Part shown: positions 16,280-25,394 of the stretch, piece by piece | Layout of the letters: each line of letters starts with the position of its first letter | Position numbering within the stretch: the first letter of the stretch is position 1 | From: a virus | Direction: 5' to 3' (one strand) | Virus record (IMG/VR): IMGVR_UViG_3300005613_004097 | Coordinates: 44,515-108,514 of that record | Length of the DNA stretch: 64,000 bases | The notes under the pieces: model-generated | The model's database searches: none | The model's input: the letters and a program-made list of their open reading frames with translations, nothing else | Told to the model about the DNA's origin: nothing | Program-made: the position numbers and the translations under genes

Positions 16280-19200
16280 ATGAAAAGTTTTTCTTTACTT
16301 AGAACAAATGTTGCCTTGACCACCAATGTTAAGTTGTTGGTCGACTCGAAATACAATCTTTATCTTGAATCGATCGAGTCTGCTGATGAATTGGCAGCGA
16401 GTAGATTGAAAAAATATCAATTCAATAAAGATAATTTTTATGATGAATTGGTACCTGATTTCTTCAAAAACTTTCCACCTGATATTGCATTCTCAGTGAA
16501 TTATGACAATGACAATGATAACATGTCAAATGATTATGCAAATCAATATGATGAGACATATGTTGCCGGTGCAAAGAACATAATCGATAATAAGAATTAT
16601 ACTGAAGAGTATGAATACTTTGCCCCGCTTTATGTATTCAAGCACCATTTACCCAAATACTTTGTAATATTCAGAATAGATGGTCCTGGACTTTTGGATC
16701 TGAATAAGGATAATTTCAGAGATGAGTTTCTGAACAATTTCAAGTGTGTCAAGTTGTTCGATATGACAAGAGAGACAGTTCTTGGTGAATTCATAGATAG
16801 GAACTTTAAGAACAATATAAGTTATCCACCCACTGGTCTGGATATTGATTTCAGAGAACTCGAATTCACAAAATGGATCGGTATTGATTACGAGTCAGGT
16901 GGATATACACAAAAGTCGCTTTATTTCGATGAGGAATTGCAAAGAGAATCAACCCTTTTCGATATGGAACAGCTCATAACAGATGGTTACAGGGTCAATA
17001 AGGTGATACATCCGAATATTATAAACTTTACATTCCTTTTTGATGATACACCAGCAACAAAAGATACATTAAGAAAGTGGTCACTGAACAGATATTCGGG
17101 TTTCTATCTAGATGACATGCAAATTTATGATAAGATACACCCTTTCAAACTACCAAGATTGCAAAGTGATGTTGTCATTTTATCGGGTAATGAGATCATA
17201 TCAACTTCAAAGACTGATCCATTTGTCGAAGGATTCAAAGTGGATGATACAATGTGGGTTGAGTATGATGGTGAGTTCTATCGAGTTGAAAGATTCGAGA
17301 AAACGCTTGCAAGAAAGGTGAATCCTGAAAAGCGAGGTGCAAGGAACAAACAGATCACAGTTGATGAGGTTGTTTCACCAAAAGTGACAAGATACAGAAT
17401 AATAAGTGACCGTGACCTTTCAGGACAGCAAGCACTATTGAACAGACAACATTGTTACATCGATGATATGAACAGGATAATCGATGCATCGACAGATTCT
17501 GCTTATGTGATACCCGATTTTGATTATGCAGATGTGAATCTCATATTGATAGATGGTATCTATCATAACATTGTATTTGATTCGGGATTTTATAGATTGA
17601 ATACAGATTATGGATTCACATATTCAGAGGATTATAGATTGACATATTTCACCAACTCAGGCATTGATGGATTTTCAAAGTTCATTGACCTTGATATCAC
17701 AACTTTGAATCAACCTGTGAATTTTCCTATATTCAGATTGAAATTCACCGACATCAAAGATTTTGATACAAGTATAATAGATACTGAATTTTCAAAATTC
17801 GAATATGAGAAAAGAAACGATATCACAAAAACTGAAGAACCAAAACTTTATTTCACAGACCTCAGATCAAATTCGAATCCAGCTCCTTTTGATGATTTCA
17901 CATTCAAAGGCAGAACAGAATTGATACCGGTTGCATCTGAGTACACAGCAAATCTAGAGACATTCAGAGAAGAGAATGGTCAACTCACAGAACTTTGGAG
18001 AAAAAGTCCAAATCATGTTCGTTGGGGATATCAGAATTCACTGTCTGCACATGATCATCAATATCTTTTGAACAATACTGATCTGTTGGGTAATTTCAAT
18101 CAAACAGTTGATACGAGAAATTTCATACCTAACAGATCATCAAGAAACTTGGATTACTTTTATACGATAAACTCTGGAACAACATCATATATACATCATA
18201 CATTGCATGTTGAGAAGAATGTTGCGCCTTTCATACAGGATCAGAATTACAGATTCGAATTGGATAAATATCTGAATTTGGCCACTTACTCCTATTTTGG
18301 TCTTACCTATTCGTATGATTTCAATTATTTTGAACATTTCTTTTCGCCTACCCAATCTTTCATGGATGGTGAGATCGTAAGAAATGTCAAGAAATGGTCC
18401 TATTTTGAAGAAGGTGACCGATCAATACCATCAATGACCGTTTTCAAGGGAATCAAGTTCAAGATATTTGAAGTGGATTCCATCATCAAGAACAATGTGA
18501 GTGTTGAGAATCTGAATCTTTTCACATCGAACAAATTCAATGATTATAAATTCTCAATATTACTTTCATCGAATGATAAGATGGTTGCAAATGATGGAAC
18601 ATTGTATGAACCTTATATCACGGATAGTTTCATTTCAGCAACTGATCTTGGTGGCGGAACAACATCCTTCTTAACTTCGATATCAGCATCACCATCGGTT
18701 GCCGTTGATGATATTATTGAAGTCGAATTTCCTCAATATCAAACGAATTTTGCAACTGTTAATTATGTTGGTGCTGTGACAGGTGGATTCGGATTCAATG
18801 CTGTTACGAATATCATTGGATCACAGAATTTCGGTGGTAATTATAGAATAAAGCTACAATGGAAAAGAATTTTCAATTTTGAACTTGATAGAGAATATAA
18901 GGTCGGTGACATTGTGATATGGAACTATCAGACATATGAATGTGTTTCTGATGTCACTTTGATACAACCAGCTGATAATCCAAGTACAAGTTCATCCTTT
19001 ATTACATTTACCACAACACCATCACAGGTTCATCCATTTTGGAGAGGTACTTCAAATTCATATTCACCAAATGAATGGGTTTATATCTATGGTGAGTATT
19101 ATACACCGGTCATACCGATTAACACAAATATATATATAAATAACTTCTGGGATGATACATTACTATATTCATCAGGTGATATAGTCATTTATAAGAACAG

Positions 19201-21220
19201 ATATTACAGAGTAAATACAGCTAATGTTCCTGTAGGAACACCACCTGTTGTTTCAAATAGAAAGATAAGTGTCAATTTTGATGGTGTCCCATATTGGCAA
19301 GAAATTCCTCAATCACAAGTGACAAACCCTATATGGGAAAGAATCCCGCTGTGGAATGTGAATGAGAATATATCATCACCATTGACCTATCGAGTGCATA
19401 ACAATGTATTATATGTGAATAATAGTCAACCCTTAACGGGTGAGGAAATTCCTGGTGAATCAACGCTTTGGGATAGAGTTTATTCGTTTGAACCGGATAC
19501 TGATTACACTTATGAGTTTTATGATAACCCTATTATCAATATTGATGGTTGGTTTTATTTGAACACATTCAATCCAGGTCAAAACTATAGTGATCCTGAA
19601 ACATACGAGGATGCTGATCTGACACTTGATTCGGGTATAACAATTTATATTCATAAACCGTTCAAGAATGTTTTTGTGAACATTGCAATAAATGACAATA
19701 CGCTTCAAGCCATCGAAGATGTCATCAATGAGACCAAGAACATTGAAAGAGACCAGCTTTATGTCAAACCCAATAAAAGATTGACTGCTGCCAATTTCAT
19801 AAGACAGATAAATGATCTTGATACAAAGTATGGATTTGCAGATTATACATCTTATGTTGTGATAGATGATGACTTTACTGTTTCAAAATATAAATTTGAT
19901 CATCAACTTGAAAGATTACCATACCTTTTGATCGCAGAAGAAGCAGATGAATTGAGTATAGATGAATCATCACTGAGATTTGAAAGACAGGATATTCCAA
20001 AGAATGTTCTGAGATCAAAAAGATATCTCGAAGATGGTAAAATAGACAATTTGGAAAAATTGAACTTTTACAATGAAAATCCAATATCATATCAGATCGA
20101 GCAAGTCAAGGATCAGGTCACTCCTGTTACCAATTACAATTCATTGTCAAACAATATACAGAAATCAATTTTCAGACATTCTGGATATTACATGCCATTG
20201 GTCTATGAGGTTGAACTTTTCAGAAACATCTCATTTTATGATTCTTTAGATTGTTCAGATATATGTCCTGTGATAACTTGGGATTGGAATCATCAAGACG
20301 ATTCAAATTCATTTTATGGAGTAAGTTATTCAACAACACCTATACCTTTGTTTTATATTGGTGAGGATGCAACACAAAGGCCAACATATCAGGGCATTCT
20401 TGTTGCCGCTGGTGGTGAAATAGATATAAATTTAAGTTTCAATTCAGGTTATTGGAATTTGAATTGGAGTTTTGGAACATCTTCATTTGATGTTATGTCA
20501 AGTGAATCTTTATTTGGAACATACTCGTATAATTCTGGAACTTTATTTACACCAGTTGATTTTTATGATTCAAAAATAGTATGTGGTGATTTCAGTGATG
20601 CATATTATGTTAGTCAGAAACAAGGAACATTCTCATATAATTTACCAGCTTATGCAACTCGTAATGAAATCACCAGTAATATTTCATATACTATATTTCC
20701 TGATGTTTACGGATTTGATTGGTCAACACAATCATCTCAATGGGATGTTCGATTGGTGGGACCTTGTACGTTCATTTTACCCGGTACTCAATCTTATCTG
20801 CCAGAAGGCACATTCAGTCAGTGTGGTGGAACAGTTTCGATATCAAAAGGAATTGATCCTAATATTTTCGGAATAAATGCAATTGATCCTTGTATATACA
20901 CAAAGGTTGAAAGATCAGGTAATTGGCTGTTCGACACTGATCTTAGTTTATTCGGTGTGAAGCGACAGCGTGTTATACAGAAAGTGAATTCGATAGATAA
21001 TGTTTTGAAATTAAGGAACAATGAAAGTTTCTCATCAATATATCCAATGCTGGATGAGTTCGGATATATGGTTGTTGATTTTTTCATTTTCAAATCAACA
21101 TGGGATTACCTTTATCATTATAAGACAAATGATCCTAAGATATCATCGGTTCCTTCTCAACAGAATATTTTCAGAACCTTATATCTTCAACAGATAATAA
21201 AAAATTACAATACGATATAA
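16280..21220 (+). CDS. Very large tail/baseplate protein with carbohydrate-binding-like modules
   Basis: 1646 residues, beta-rich. Around residues 870-1090 there are several modules of the pattern YKVGDIVIWNYQTYECV and YSSGDIVIYKNRYYRV, resembling CBM5/12-type chitin/carbohydrate-binding repeats. Many aromatic residues elsewhere also suggest surface binding. The stop TAA shares a base with the next ATG. Likely a peripheral baseplate or fibre protein; family not recognised. Confidence 0.7.
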   Translation: MKSFSLLRTNVALTTNVKLLVDSKYNLYLESIESADELAASRLKKYQFNKDNFYDELVPDFFKNFPPDIAFSVNYDNDNDNMSNDYANQYDETYVAGAKNIIDNKNYTEEYEYFAPLYVFKHHLPKYFVIFRIDGPGLLDLNKDNFRDEFLNNFKCVKLFDMTRETVLGEFIDRNFKNNISYPPTGLDIDFRELEFTKWIGIDYESGGYTQKSLYFDEELQRESTLFDMEQLITDGYRVNKVIHPNIINFTFLFDDTPATKDTLRKWSLNRYSGFYLDDMQIYDKIHPFKLPRLQSDVVILSGNEIISTSKTDPFVEGFKVDDTMWVEYDGEFYRVERFEKTLARKVNPEKRGARNKQITVDEVVSPKVTRYRIISDRDLSGQQALLNRQHCYIDDMNRIIDASTDSAYVIPDFDYADVNLILIDGIYHNIVFDSGFYRLNTDYGFTYSEDYRLTYFTNSGIDGFSKFIDLDITTLNQPVNFPIFRLKFTDIKDFDTSIIDTEFSKFEYEKRNDITKTEEPKLYFTDLRSNSNPAPFDDFTFKGRTELIPVASEYTANLETFREENGQLTELWRKSPNHVRWGYQNSLSAHDHQYLLNNTDLLGNFNQTVDTRNFIPNRSSRNLDYFYTINSGTTSYIHHTLHVEKNVAPFIQDQNYRFELDKYLNLATYSYFGLTYSYDFNYFEHFFSPTQSFMDGEIVRNVKKWSYFEEGDRSIPSMTVFKGIKFKIFEVDSIIKNNVSVENLNLFTSNKFNDYKFSILLSSNDKMVANDGTLYEPYITDSFISATDLGGGTTSFLTSISASPSVAVDDIIEVEFPQYQTNFATVNYVGAVTGGFGFNAVTNIIGSQNFGGNYRIKLQWKRIFNFELDREYKVGDIVIWNYQTYECVSDVTLIQPADNPSTSSSFITFTTTPSQVHPFWRGTSNSYSPNEWVYIYGEYYTPVIPINTNIYINNFWDDTLLYSSGDIVIYKNRYYRVNTANVPVGTPPVVSNRKISVNFDGVPYWQEIPQSQVTNPIWERIPLWNVNENISSPLTYRVHNNVLYVNNSQPLTGEEIPGESTLWDRVYSFEPDTDYTYEFYDNPIINIDGWFYLNTFNPGQNYSDPETYEDADLTLDSGITIYIHKPFKNVFVNIAINDNTLQAIEDVINETKNIERDQLYVKPNKRLTAANFIRQINDLDTKYGFADYTSYVVIDDDFTVSKYKFDHQLERLPYLLIAEEADELSIDESSLRFERQDIPKNVLRSKRYLEDGKIDNLEKLNFYNENPISYQIEQVKDQVTPVTNYNSLSNNIQKSIFRHSGYYMPLVYEVELFRNISFYDSLDCSDICPVITWDWNHQDDSNSFYGVSYSTTPIPLFYIGEDATQRPTYQGILVAAGGEIDINLSFNSGYWNLNWSFGTSSFDVMSSESLFGTYSYNSGTLFTPVDFYDSKIVCGDFSDAYYVSQKQGTFSYNLPAYATRNEITSNISYTIFPDVYGFDWSTQSSQWDVRLVGPCTFILPGTQSYLPEGTFSQCGGTVSISKGIDPNIFGINAIDPCIYTKVERSGNWLFDTDLSLFGVKRQRVIQKVNSIDNVLKLRNNESFSSIYPMLDEFGYMVVDFFIFKSTWDYLYHYKTNDPKISSVPSQQNIFRTLYLQQIIKNYNTI

Positions 21221-21951
21221 TGAGAAGAACTTACATATCACCTGAATTTGATTACACACAAGTTTGGGGAACATACAACATGAAGGAAGAATCCTCATTT
21301 CTATCGAGTAAAATGTTGGAAATTGAGGATCAACTTATCTTAGATGACCAAAGTCTTGTTTATTTTCAGAAGGCAAACAAAGAACAGATCGATCTTTCTA
21401 TTGAACAGTCATTGCCAAGTCAATCTTACTCGACCTCTGACAATAAAAGACAGAATCACACTTTATCGATCGATGAGTCGCAATCACAATTACAGAGAGA
21501 CACAAGGTGTCGATATATTCTGACAATAGACCTTGCAACCATCATCACAGAACATGTTTTTGCTTTATTGAAAAGATACAGAACATTCGAGGGTGTCAGA
21601 AACATTATGACCAGAACGGGTGATGTTGATTTTGCAATCAGAGAGTATGTGCAGAAAAATGTTCTTGATAGATATAGACTGAGAGAGGTAAGATTGTATT
21701 TGAAATACAATCAATTGAACAATCAGGCAATTTTGAAATATAACAATGTTTGGTCAGGATTCACAGATCCGACCACATCAAGAACTGCGATATTGCCTGC
21801 TGATATTGTGCAAGATCAGTTCAGATTGAGGAATGTTGAGACTGAAACAGAATTCGATCAATCAAGAACAACTTTGAAGTTTTCTCAGCAACAGGATGCG
21901 AGAAGTTTCAACTTTGATTATTATTTTATTATTGATATTGAAAAAATTTAA
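21220..21951 (+). CDS. Tail/baseplate-associated structural protein
   Basis: 243 residues, no recognised motif. It begins within the stop of the preceding giant tail gene, so it is translated with it and is probably a virion component. Confidence 0.6.
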   Translation: MRRTYISPEFDYTQVWGTYNMKEESSFLSSKMLEIEDQLILDDQSLVYFQKANKEQIDLSIEQSLPSQSYSTSDNKRQNHTLSIDESQSQLQRDTRCRYILTIDLATIITEHVFALLKRYRTFEGVRNIMTRTGDVDFAIREYVQKNVLDRYRLREVRLYLKYNQLNNQAILKYNNVWSGFTDPTTSRTAILPADIVQDQFRLRNVETETEFDQSRTTLKFSQQQDARSFNFDYYFIIDIEKI

Positions 21952-21954
21952 AAT

Positions 21955-22320
21955 ATGAAAGGTCAGGATCTAGAAAAATTGAAAAGGTTGATATCTGCTT
22001 TTGAAGGCAGACCAAATCATTTGGCAAAATTTCTCTCAGAGAAGAATGCTTTCAATGATGAGTTCATAGATAAATTATCGAAAAGTGAGGTCAATATAGA
22101 TGACATGCCCAATTTCAGAACAATCAAAGAAATGAAAAGATGGTTCAATGACCTTATTGATGATCTTGATCATTTGAAAAAGAAAAAGACGAAAAAACAG
22201 ATAATAAAAGAGTTGAATAAAAAGCTGCAAACTGCAATTGAGATGGAAGATTTCGAAGAGGCGTGTAGGATCCGAGATTATATGATAAAAAATAATTTCA
22301 GATCTAAACCAAACAAGTAA
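21955..22320 (+). CDS. UVR-motif protein
   Basis: 121 residues. The C-terminal segment near residues 85-118 (LNKKLQTAIEMEDFEEACRI) matches the UVR motif of UvrB, UvrC and McsA, a helical hairpin used for protein contacts. The N-terminal part is helical and basic. It may recruit a UvrB-like or other partner; role unknown. Confidence 0.65.
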   Translation: MKGQDLEKLKRLISAFEGRPNHLAKFLSEKNAFNDEFIDKLSKSEVNIDDMPNFRTIKEMKRWFNDLIDDLDHLKKKKTKKQIIKELNKKLQTAIEMEDFEEACRIRDYMIKNNFRSKPNK

Positions 22321-22361
22321 TGATCGATATAAACATTCGTAACCTTTTAAAAATCAAATAA

Positions 22362-23486
22362 ATGACAGAAGAATTAGTTAAAGCAGAAAAAACAACAACA
22401 AGACAACCTATTTCAGACCAATCATGGTGGGATGAGATCGAGTATGAACAGAAGCGTTCATTGAGAAATGTCAAGCCAGTAACACAACAGGACATCGAAT
22501 TTTACAACATGGTCAAGAACATTCAGGTCATTGATCCAAGACCAGGAGCTGTCGTGAGTGGAAAATACATTGGGATGCAAGGACAGGATTATATTTTTTT
22601 CTTTGAGGGATTCAAAGACCACATTCGTGTAGAGAACAAACCAAATGAGGAAAAGTATATCGAGAACATTCAAAAAGGAGATTCAGTGGATATCCTTATC
22701 TATGATGTTGATAGAAAAAACTTTGAGATCAAAGGATCAATATCACAACTTTTCGAGACAATGGTTCATAAAGAACTGTCTGAGGACTCTGATGTTATTG
22801 TGATGGCCAAAGTGAATTCAATGAATCCAGCAGGATACGACATCACATTGGAGTATAATAATGTTGAGATGAGTGCATTCATGCCCAACACACTTGCAGG
22901 AATCAACAAATTACATGACCCTGAATCGATAGTAGGTCAAAAATTCGAGGTCATGGTCGAGTCCTATTCAGAGAGTGAGGGAACTTATATTGTGTCAAGG
23001 AGAAAGTATCTTAAAACATTGATGCCAAAAGAACTTGATAAACTTATGACCAACACTTTATATCAAGGTCATGTGACCGGTACAACACCGTTCGGAGTCT
23101 TTGTTGAGTTCAACAGATGTCTCACAGGAATGATACACAAGGCCAACATTGTTGAAGAATACAGAGACAAGATACAGGATATCAGACCTGGCCAAAAGAT
23201 CGAATTCTATGTGAAAGAGATCATCAAGAACAATAAGATAATTCTAACTCAGATATTGAGAGAGACGCTTTGGGATAACATTGAAGTCGGTCAATCACTT
23301 TCAGGTATCGTTAAAGATGTGAAGCCTTTCGGAGCATTGGTGGTCTTAGATTCAGAAACTATCGGACTTGTACATTCGTCTGAGATTGAGAAGAACAACT
23401 TGGATCTTTCAAATGGAAGTCAGGTCAGTGTGAAAGTGTTGAGAGTTGATAGAGGAAATAGAAAGATATTCCTCACCGTTGAGTAA
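22362..23486 (+). CDS. Ribosomal-protein-S1-like protein with four S1 domains
   Basis: 374 residues with four OB-fold S1 repeats at roughly 58-130, 135-218, 228-298 and 302-374. The third and fourth are most typical (GHVTGTTPFGVFVEFNRCLT, GIVKDVKPFGALVVLDSE). In cells S1 brings mRNA to the 30S subunit. Bacteroidota rely little on Shine-Dalgarno pairing, so a phage S1-like protein could favour phage messages or protect RNA. A hairpin follows the stop. Together with bS21 and an L12-like protein here, it suggests a translation-control set. Confidence 0.85.
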   Translation: MTEELVKAEKTTTRQPISDQSWWDEIEYEQKRSLRNVKPVTQQDIEFYNMVKNIQVIDPRPGAVVSGKYIGMQGQDYIFFFEGFKDHIRVENKPNEEKYIENIQKGDSVDILIYDVDRKNFEIKGSISQLFETMVHKELSEDSDVIVMAKVNSMNPAGYDITLEYNNVEMSAFMPNTLAGINKLHDPESIVGQKFEVMVESYSESEGTYIVSRRKYLKTLMPKELDKLMTNTLYQGHVTGTTPFGVFVEFNRCLTGMIHKANIVEEYRDKIQDIRPGQKIEFYVKEIIKNNKIILTQILRETLWDNIEVGQSLSGIVKDVKPFGALVVLDSETIGLVHSSEIEKNNLDLSNGSQVSVKVLRVDRGNRKIFLTVE

Positions 23487-23497
23487 GTTCATTTAAG

Positions 23498-23521
23498 AAG
23501 GGGATTCTTTTGAATTCCCTT
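23498..23521. other. Perfect hairpin between S1-like and QueF-like genes
   Basis: AAGGGGATTC and GAATTCCCTT form a 10-bp stem (one G-U) with loop TTTT. No strong U-run follows on the plus strand. It may be a weak terminator or an RNA-processing or stability element. Confidence 0.5.
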
Positions 23522-23548
23522 CATTTAAAAAAATTAAATATTCAGAGA

Positions 23549-23977
23549 ATGATTAAATTGCATGATAAGATAGATAGTAAAATTTTGAAATCTTTACCCA
23601 ATCCAACAAAGGAATCATATGAGGCAAAGATAAAAATTCCAGAATGTACATTCTTAGGTGTGAAAGAACAACCAGACTTTGCAACTATTTATCTTACATT
23701 CTATGCAGGTGACAAGATAATTGAATTGAAATCACTCAAACAATATATCTTCCAATTGAGGGATATTGTTGTATCGTATGAACGTTTGATAAATATTATC
23801 TATGATGATCTTATGAAAGTTTATGATCCTCAAAGATTAAGAATTGTTATGATATGTAATCCAAGAGGTGGTATATCATCAACACTTACGATCGACTCTG
23901 ATTGGTCTGTCAGAGGTGGTAAGGAAGTTTTCAAAGATTGGAATAATTCTGATGATACTTGGAGTGTTACTATGTAA
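23549..23977 (+). CDS. QueF-like T-fold protein lacking the catalytic cysteine
   Basis: 142 residues from ATG 23549. It closely follows QueF (7-cyano-7-deazaguanine reductase): the region FLGVKEQPDFATIY, then IELKSLKQYIFQLR, then DPQRLRIVMICNPRGGIS. In QueF the segment before QPDFATI carries SLC with the nucleophilic Cys; here it reads FLG, so the thioimide-forming residue is absent, while the Asp of QPDFAT remains. The protein may bind a deazapurine, act by another chemistry, or be a degenerate enzyme. No other queuosine-pathway genes are visible in the window. Confidence 0.72.
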   Translation: MIKLHDKIDSKILKSLPNPTKESYEAKIKIPECTFLGVKEQPDFATIYLTFYAGDKIIELKSLKQYIFQLRDIVVSYERLINIIYDDLMKVYDPQRLRIVMICNPRGGISSTLTIDSDWSVRGGKEVFKDWNNSDDTWSVTM

Positions 23978-24082
23978 AGTAACGCTCCAATATATCACTG
24001 AGTTTCATATTCATTATCTCGTTGAAATCCTCTCTTTTAAGGTCTAGATTCTTTTCAGATTTTTTTATATGAAATATTAAAA

Positions 24083-24105
24083 CACACAGGTCTTTAGCCT
24101 GTGTG
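24083..24105 (-). terminator. Hairpin/terminator in the 23978-24206 gap
   Basis: CACACAGG and CCTGTGTG form a perfect 8-bp stem with a 7-nt loop; on the minus strand TTTTAATATTT follows, fitting a terminator for the leftward operon ending at 24207. A TATATTTG box immediately precedes it on the same strand. The rest of the gap holds an open minus-strand frame (about 45 codons, ending near 23976) with coding-like sequence but no ATG/GTG/TTG at its 5' end, so it is not called. Confidence 0.5.
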
Positions 24106-24206
24106 ATGCAAATATATGAAAAAAAATTAAAAAAGTGATAAAAAAATCAAGAGGGAAGGTGAACGATCTAATATATAGATAAGACAAAAACCAAGTCTTA
24201 AAAAAA

Positions 24207-24905
24207 TTAAACAGTCTGGTCAGGGGACCTGTCAACGGACTTTAAACAAAAACACGGTGAGGCGTTCTCGTTGGAGAAGTCTGTGAAACGTGAAACACAA
24301 AAATCTTTAGTTTTTGTGTAGTTCATTGCCCAATCGATAGGATCATATACATGTCTTTTCTCATTCGTGGTGCTTTTACTGAGAATATCGAACAATTTTT
24401 TATTTTTATTATCAAATTGTTCGATCATTCTTTTTTTGAAATCAACTGTGAAGTTTTCTTTCTTATTGAATATATGAGATATCTTTATCTTTCTGGATTC
24501 CTTCTTACTTAATAATTTGAAGGTTTTATTGTTGTACCAAAGTTCTTTATCATATCCTTCAAGTTTTATCTTGTACAACGGATAGTAAGTGGTTCCACAT
24601 TTCTCTACACTGGATATCCTGTACTTACCACCTTTGATGAAATATCTGTAAGTTTTCACATTACATATTATGATCGAACCAACTTCGGGAAATGCATCTT
24701 TTTGTTCATTCATATAATCTTTTGTTGGATCTAGATCTTTTCCATCCATAAGAACAAACTTGTCTGCATAATACCAACCAAGTCGCTTACCACACTCGGT
24801 CTCAACAAGGTATTGTCTCCAATTGCCACTTCTTTTAACATCTATAAGTGAATAGATGTTTCCTTTTATCAGTACATCGGTATCATCCTTCGCTTTTACT
24901 CTCAT
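24207..24905 (-). CDS. Hypothetical protein
   Basis: 232 residues. The N-terminal half repeats a small beta-barrel-like pattern (KGNIYSLIDVKRSGNWRQYL; GGKYRISSVEKCGTTYY), suggesting two SH3/KOW-like folds. The start overlaps the L12-like gene by 23 nt. No family recognised. Confidence 0.6.
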   Translation of the reverse strand: MRVKAKDDTDVLIKGNIYSLIDVKRSGNWRQYLVETECGKRLGWYYADKFVLMDGKDLDPTKDYMNEQKDAFPEVGSIIICNVKTYRYFIKGGKYRISSVEKCGTTYYPLYKIKLEGYDKELWYNNKTFKLLSKKESRKIKISHIFNKKENFTVDFKKRMIEQFDNKNKKLFDILSKSTTNEKRHVYDPIDWAMNYTKTKDFCVSRFTDFSNENASPCFCLKSVDRSPDQTV

Positions 24906-25344
24906 TCAAATATTTTTCATATAGTTTGTCAATTGAATCATCATCGATATCTTTCATAAGTTGAGAAAAATGTTCTTTTATCAAAAGAAACATGTTCTCA
25001 GAATTCAGAATTTGAATATCTTGATATAGTTTTGATGCAACTTCATCAGTTAAAATATCAATTTTTGTTTGATTGGATCCTATTCCGATTGCAACAAGCT
25101 TTTTCATTCTTTGTCTTTTCGTATCATCGATGATGAACTCCCAATCTGTCATTTTTTCGAGGTTCATTCTCAGGTCCGATACACTTTTAACAACCAGAAA
25201 TCCGGAAGATATTTGTTCGAATCTGAATCTGTCACAGAATTCTTTGGCTTCTTTCAAACCAAGATCTGTAGAGAATTTTATTGCCTTTACAAGGCCAAGA
25301 TGTTGGCTACCTCTTTTTCTTAATGTGATCTTTACTAATTCCAT
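24883..25344 (-). CDS. Ribosomal protein L7/L12 C-terminal-domain-like protein
   Basis: 153 residues. The first 70 residues follow the bL12 C-terminal domain: KITLRKRGSQHLGLVKAIKF, then TDLGLKEAKEFCDRF, ending with FIIDD. That domain of bL12 recruits elongation factors to the ribosome. The remaining helical half is unfamiliar. There is no L10-binding N-terminal domain, so it is not a simple replacement. TACATTTG lies 4 nt before the ATG. Confidence 0.68.
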   Translation of the reverse strand: MELVKITLRKRGSQHLGLVKAIKFSTDLGLKEAKEFCDRFRFEQISSGFLVVKSVSDLRMNLEKMTDWEFIIDDTKRQRMKKLVAIGIGSNQTKIDILTDEVASKLYQDIQILNSENMFLLIKEHFSQLMKDIDDDSIDKLYEKYLNESKSEG

Positions 25345-25348
25345 TCAA

Positions 25349-25356
25349 CAAATGTA
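25349..25356 (-). promoter_or_regulatory. TACATTTG promoter box, 4 nt from start
   Basis: A TTTG lies 19 nt further upstream, matching the Bacteroidota -33/-7 arrangement. Confidence 0.7.
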
Positions 25357-25394
25357 AGCAAATTTCCTATAAATTCAAACTAAAACATCTTAAA

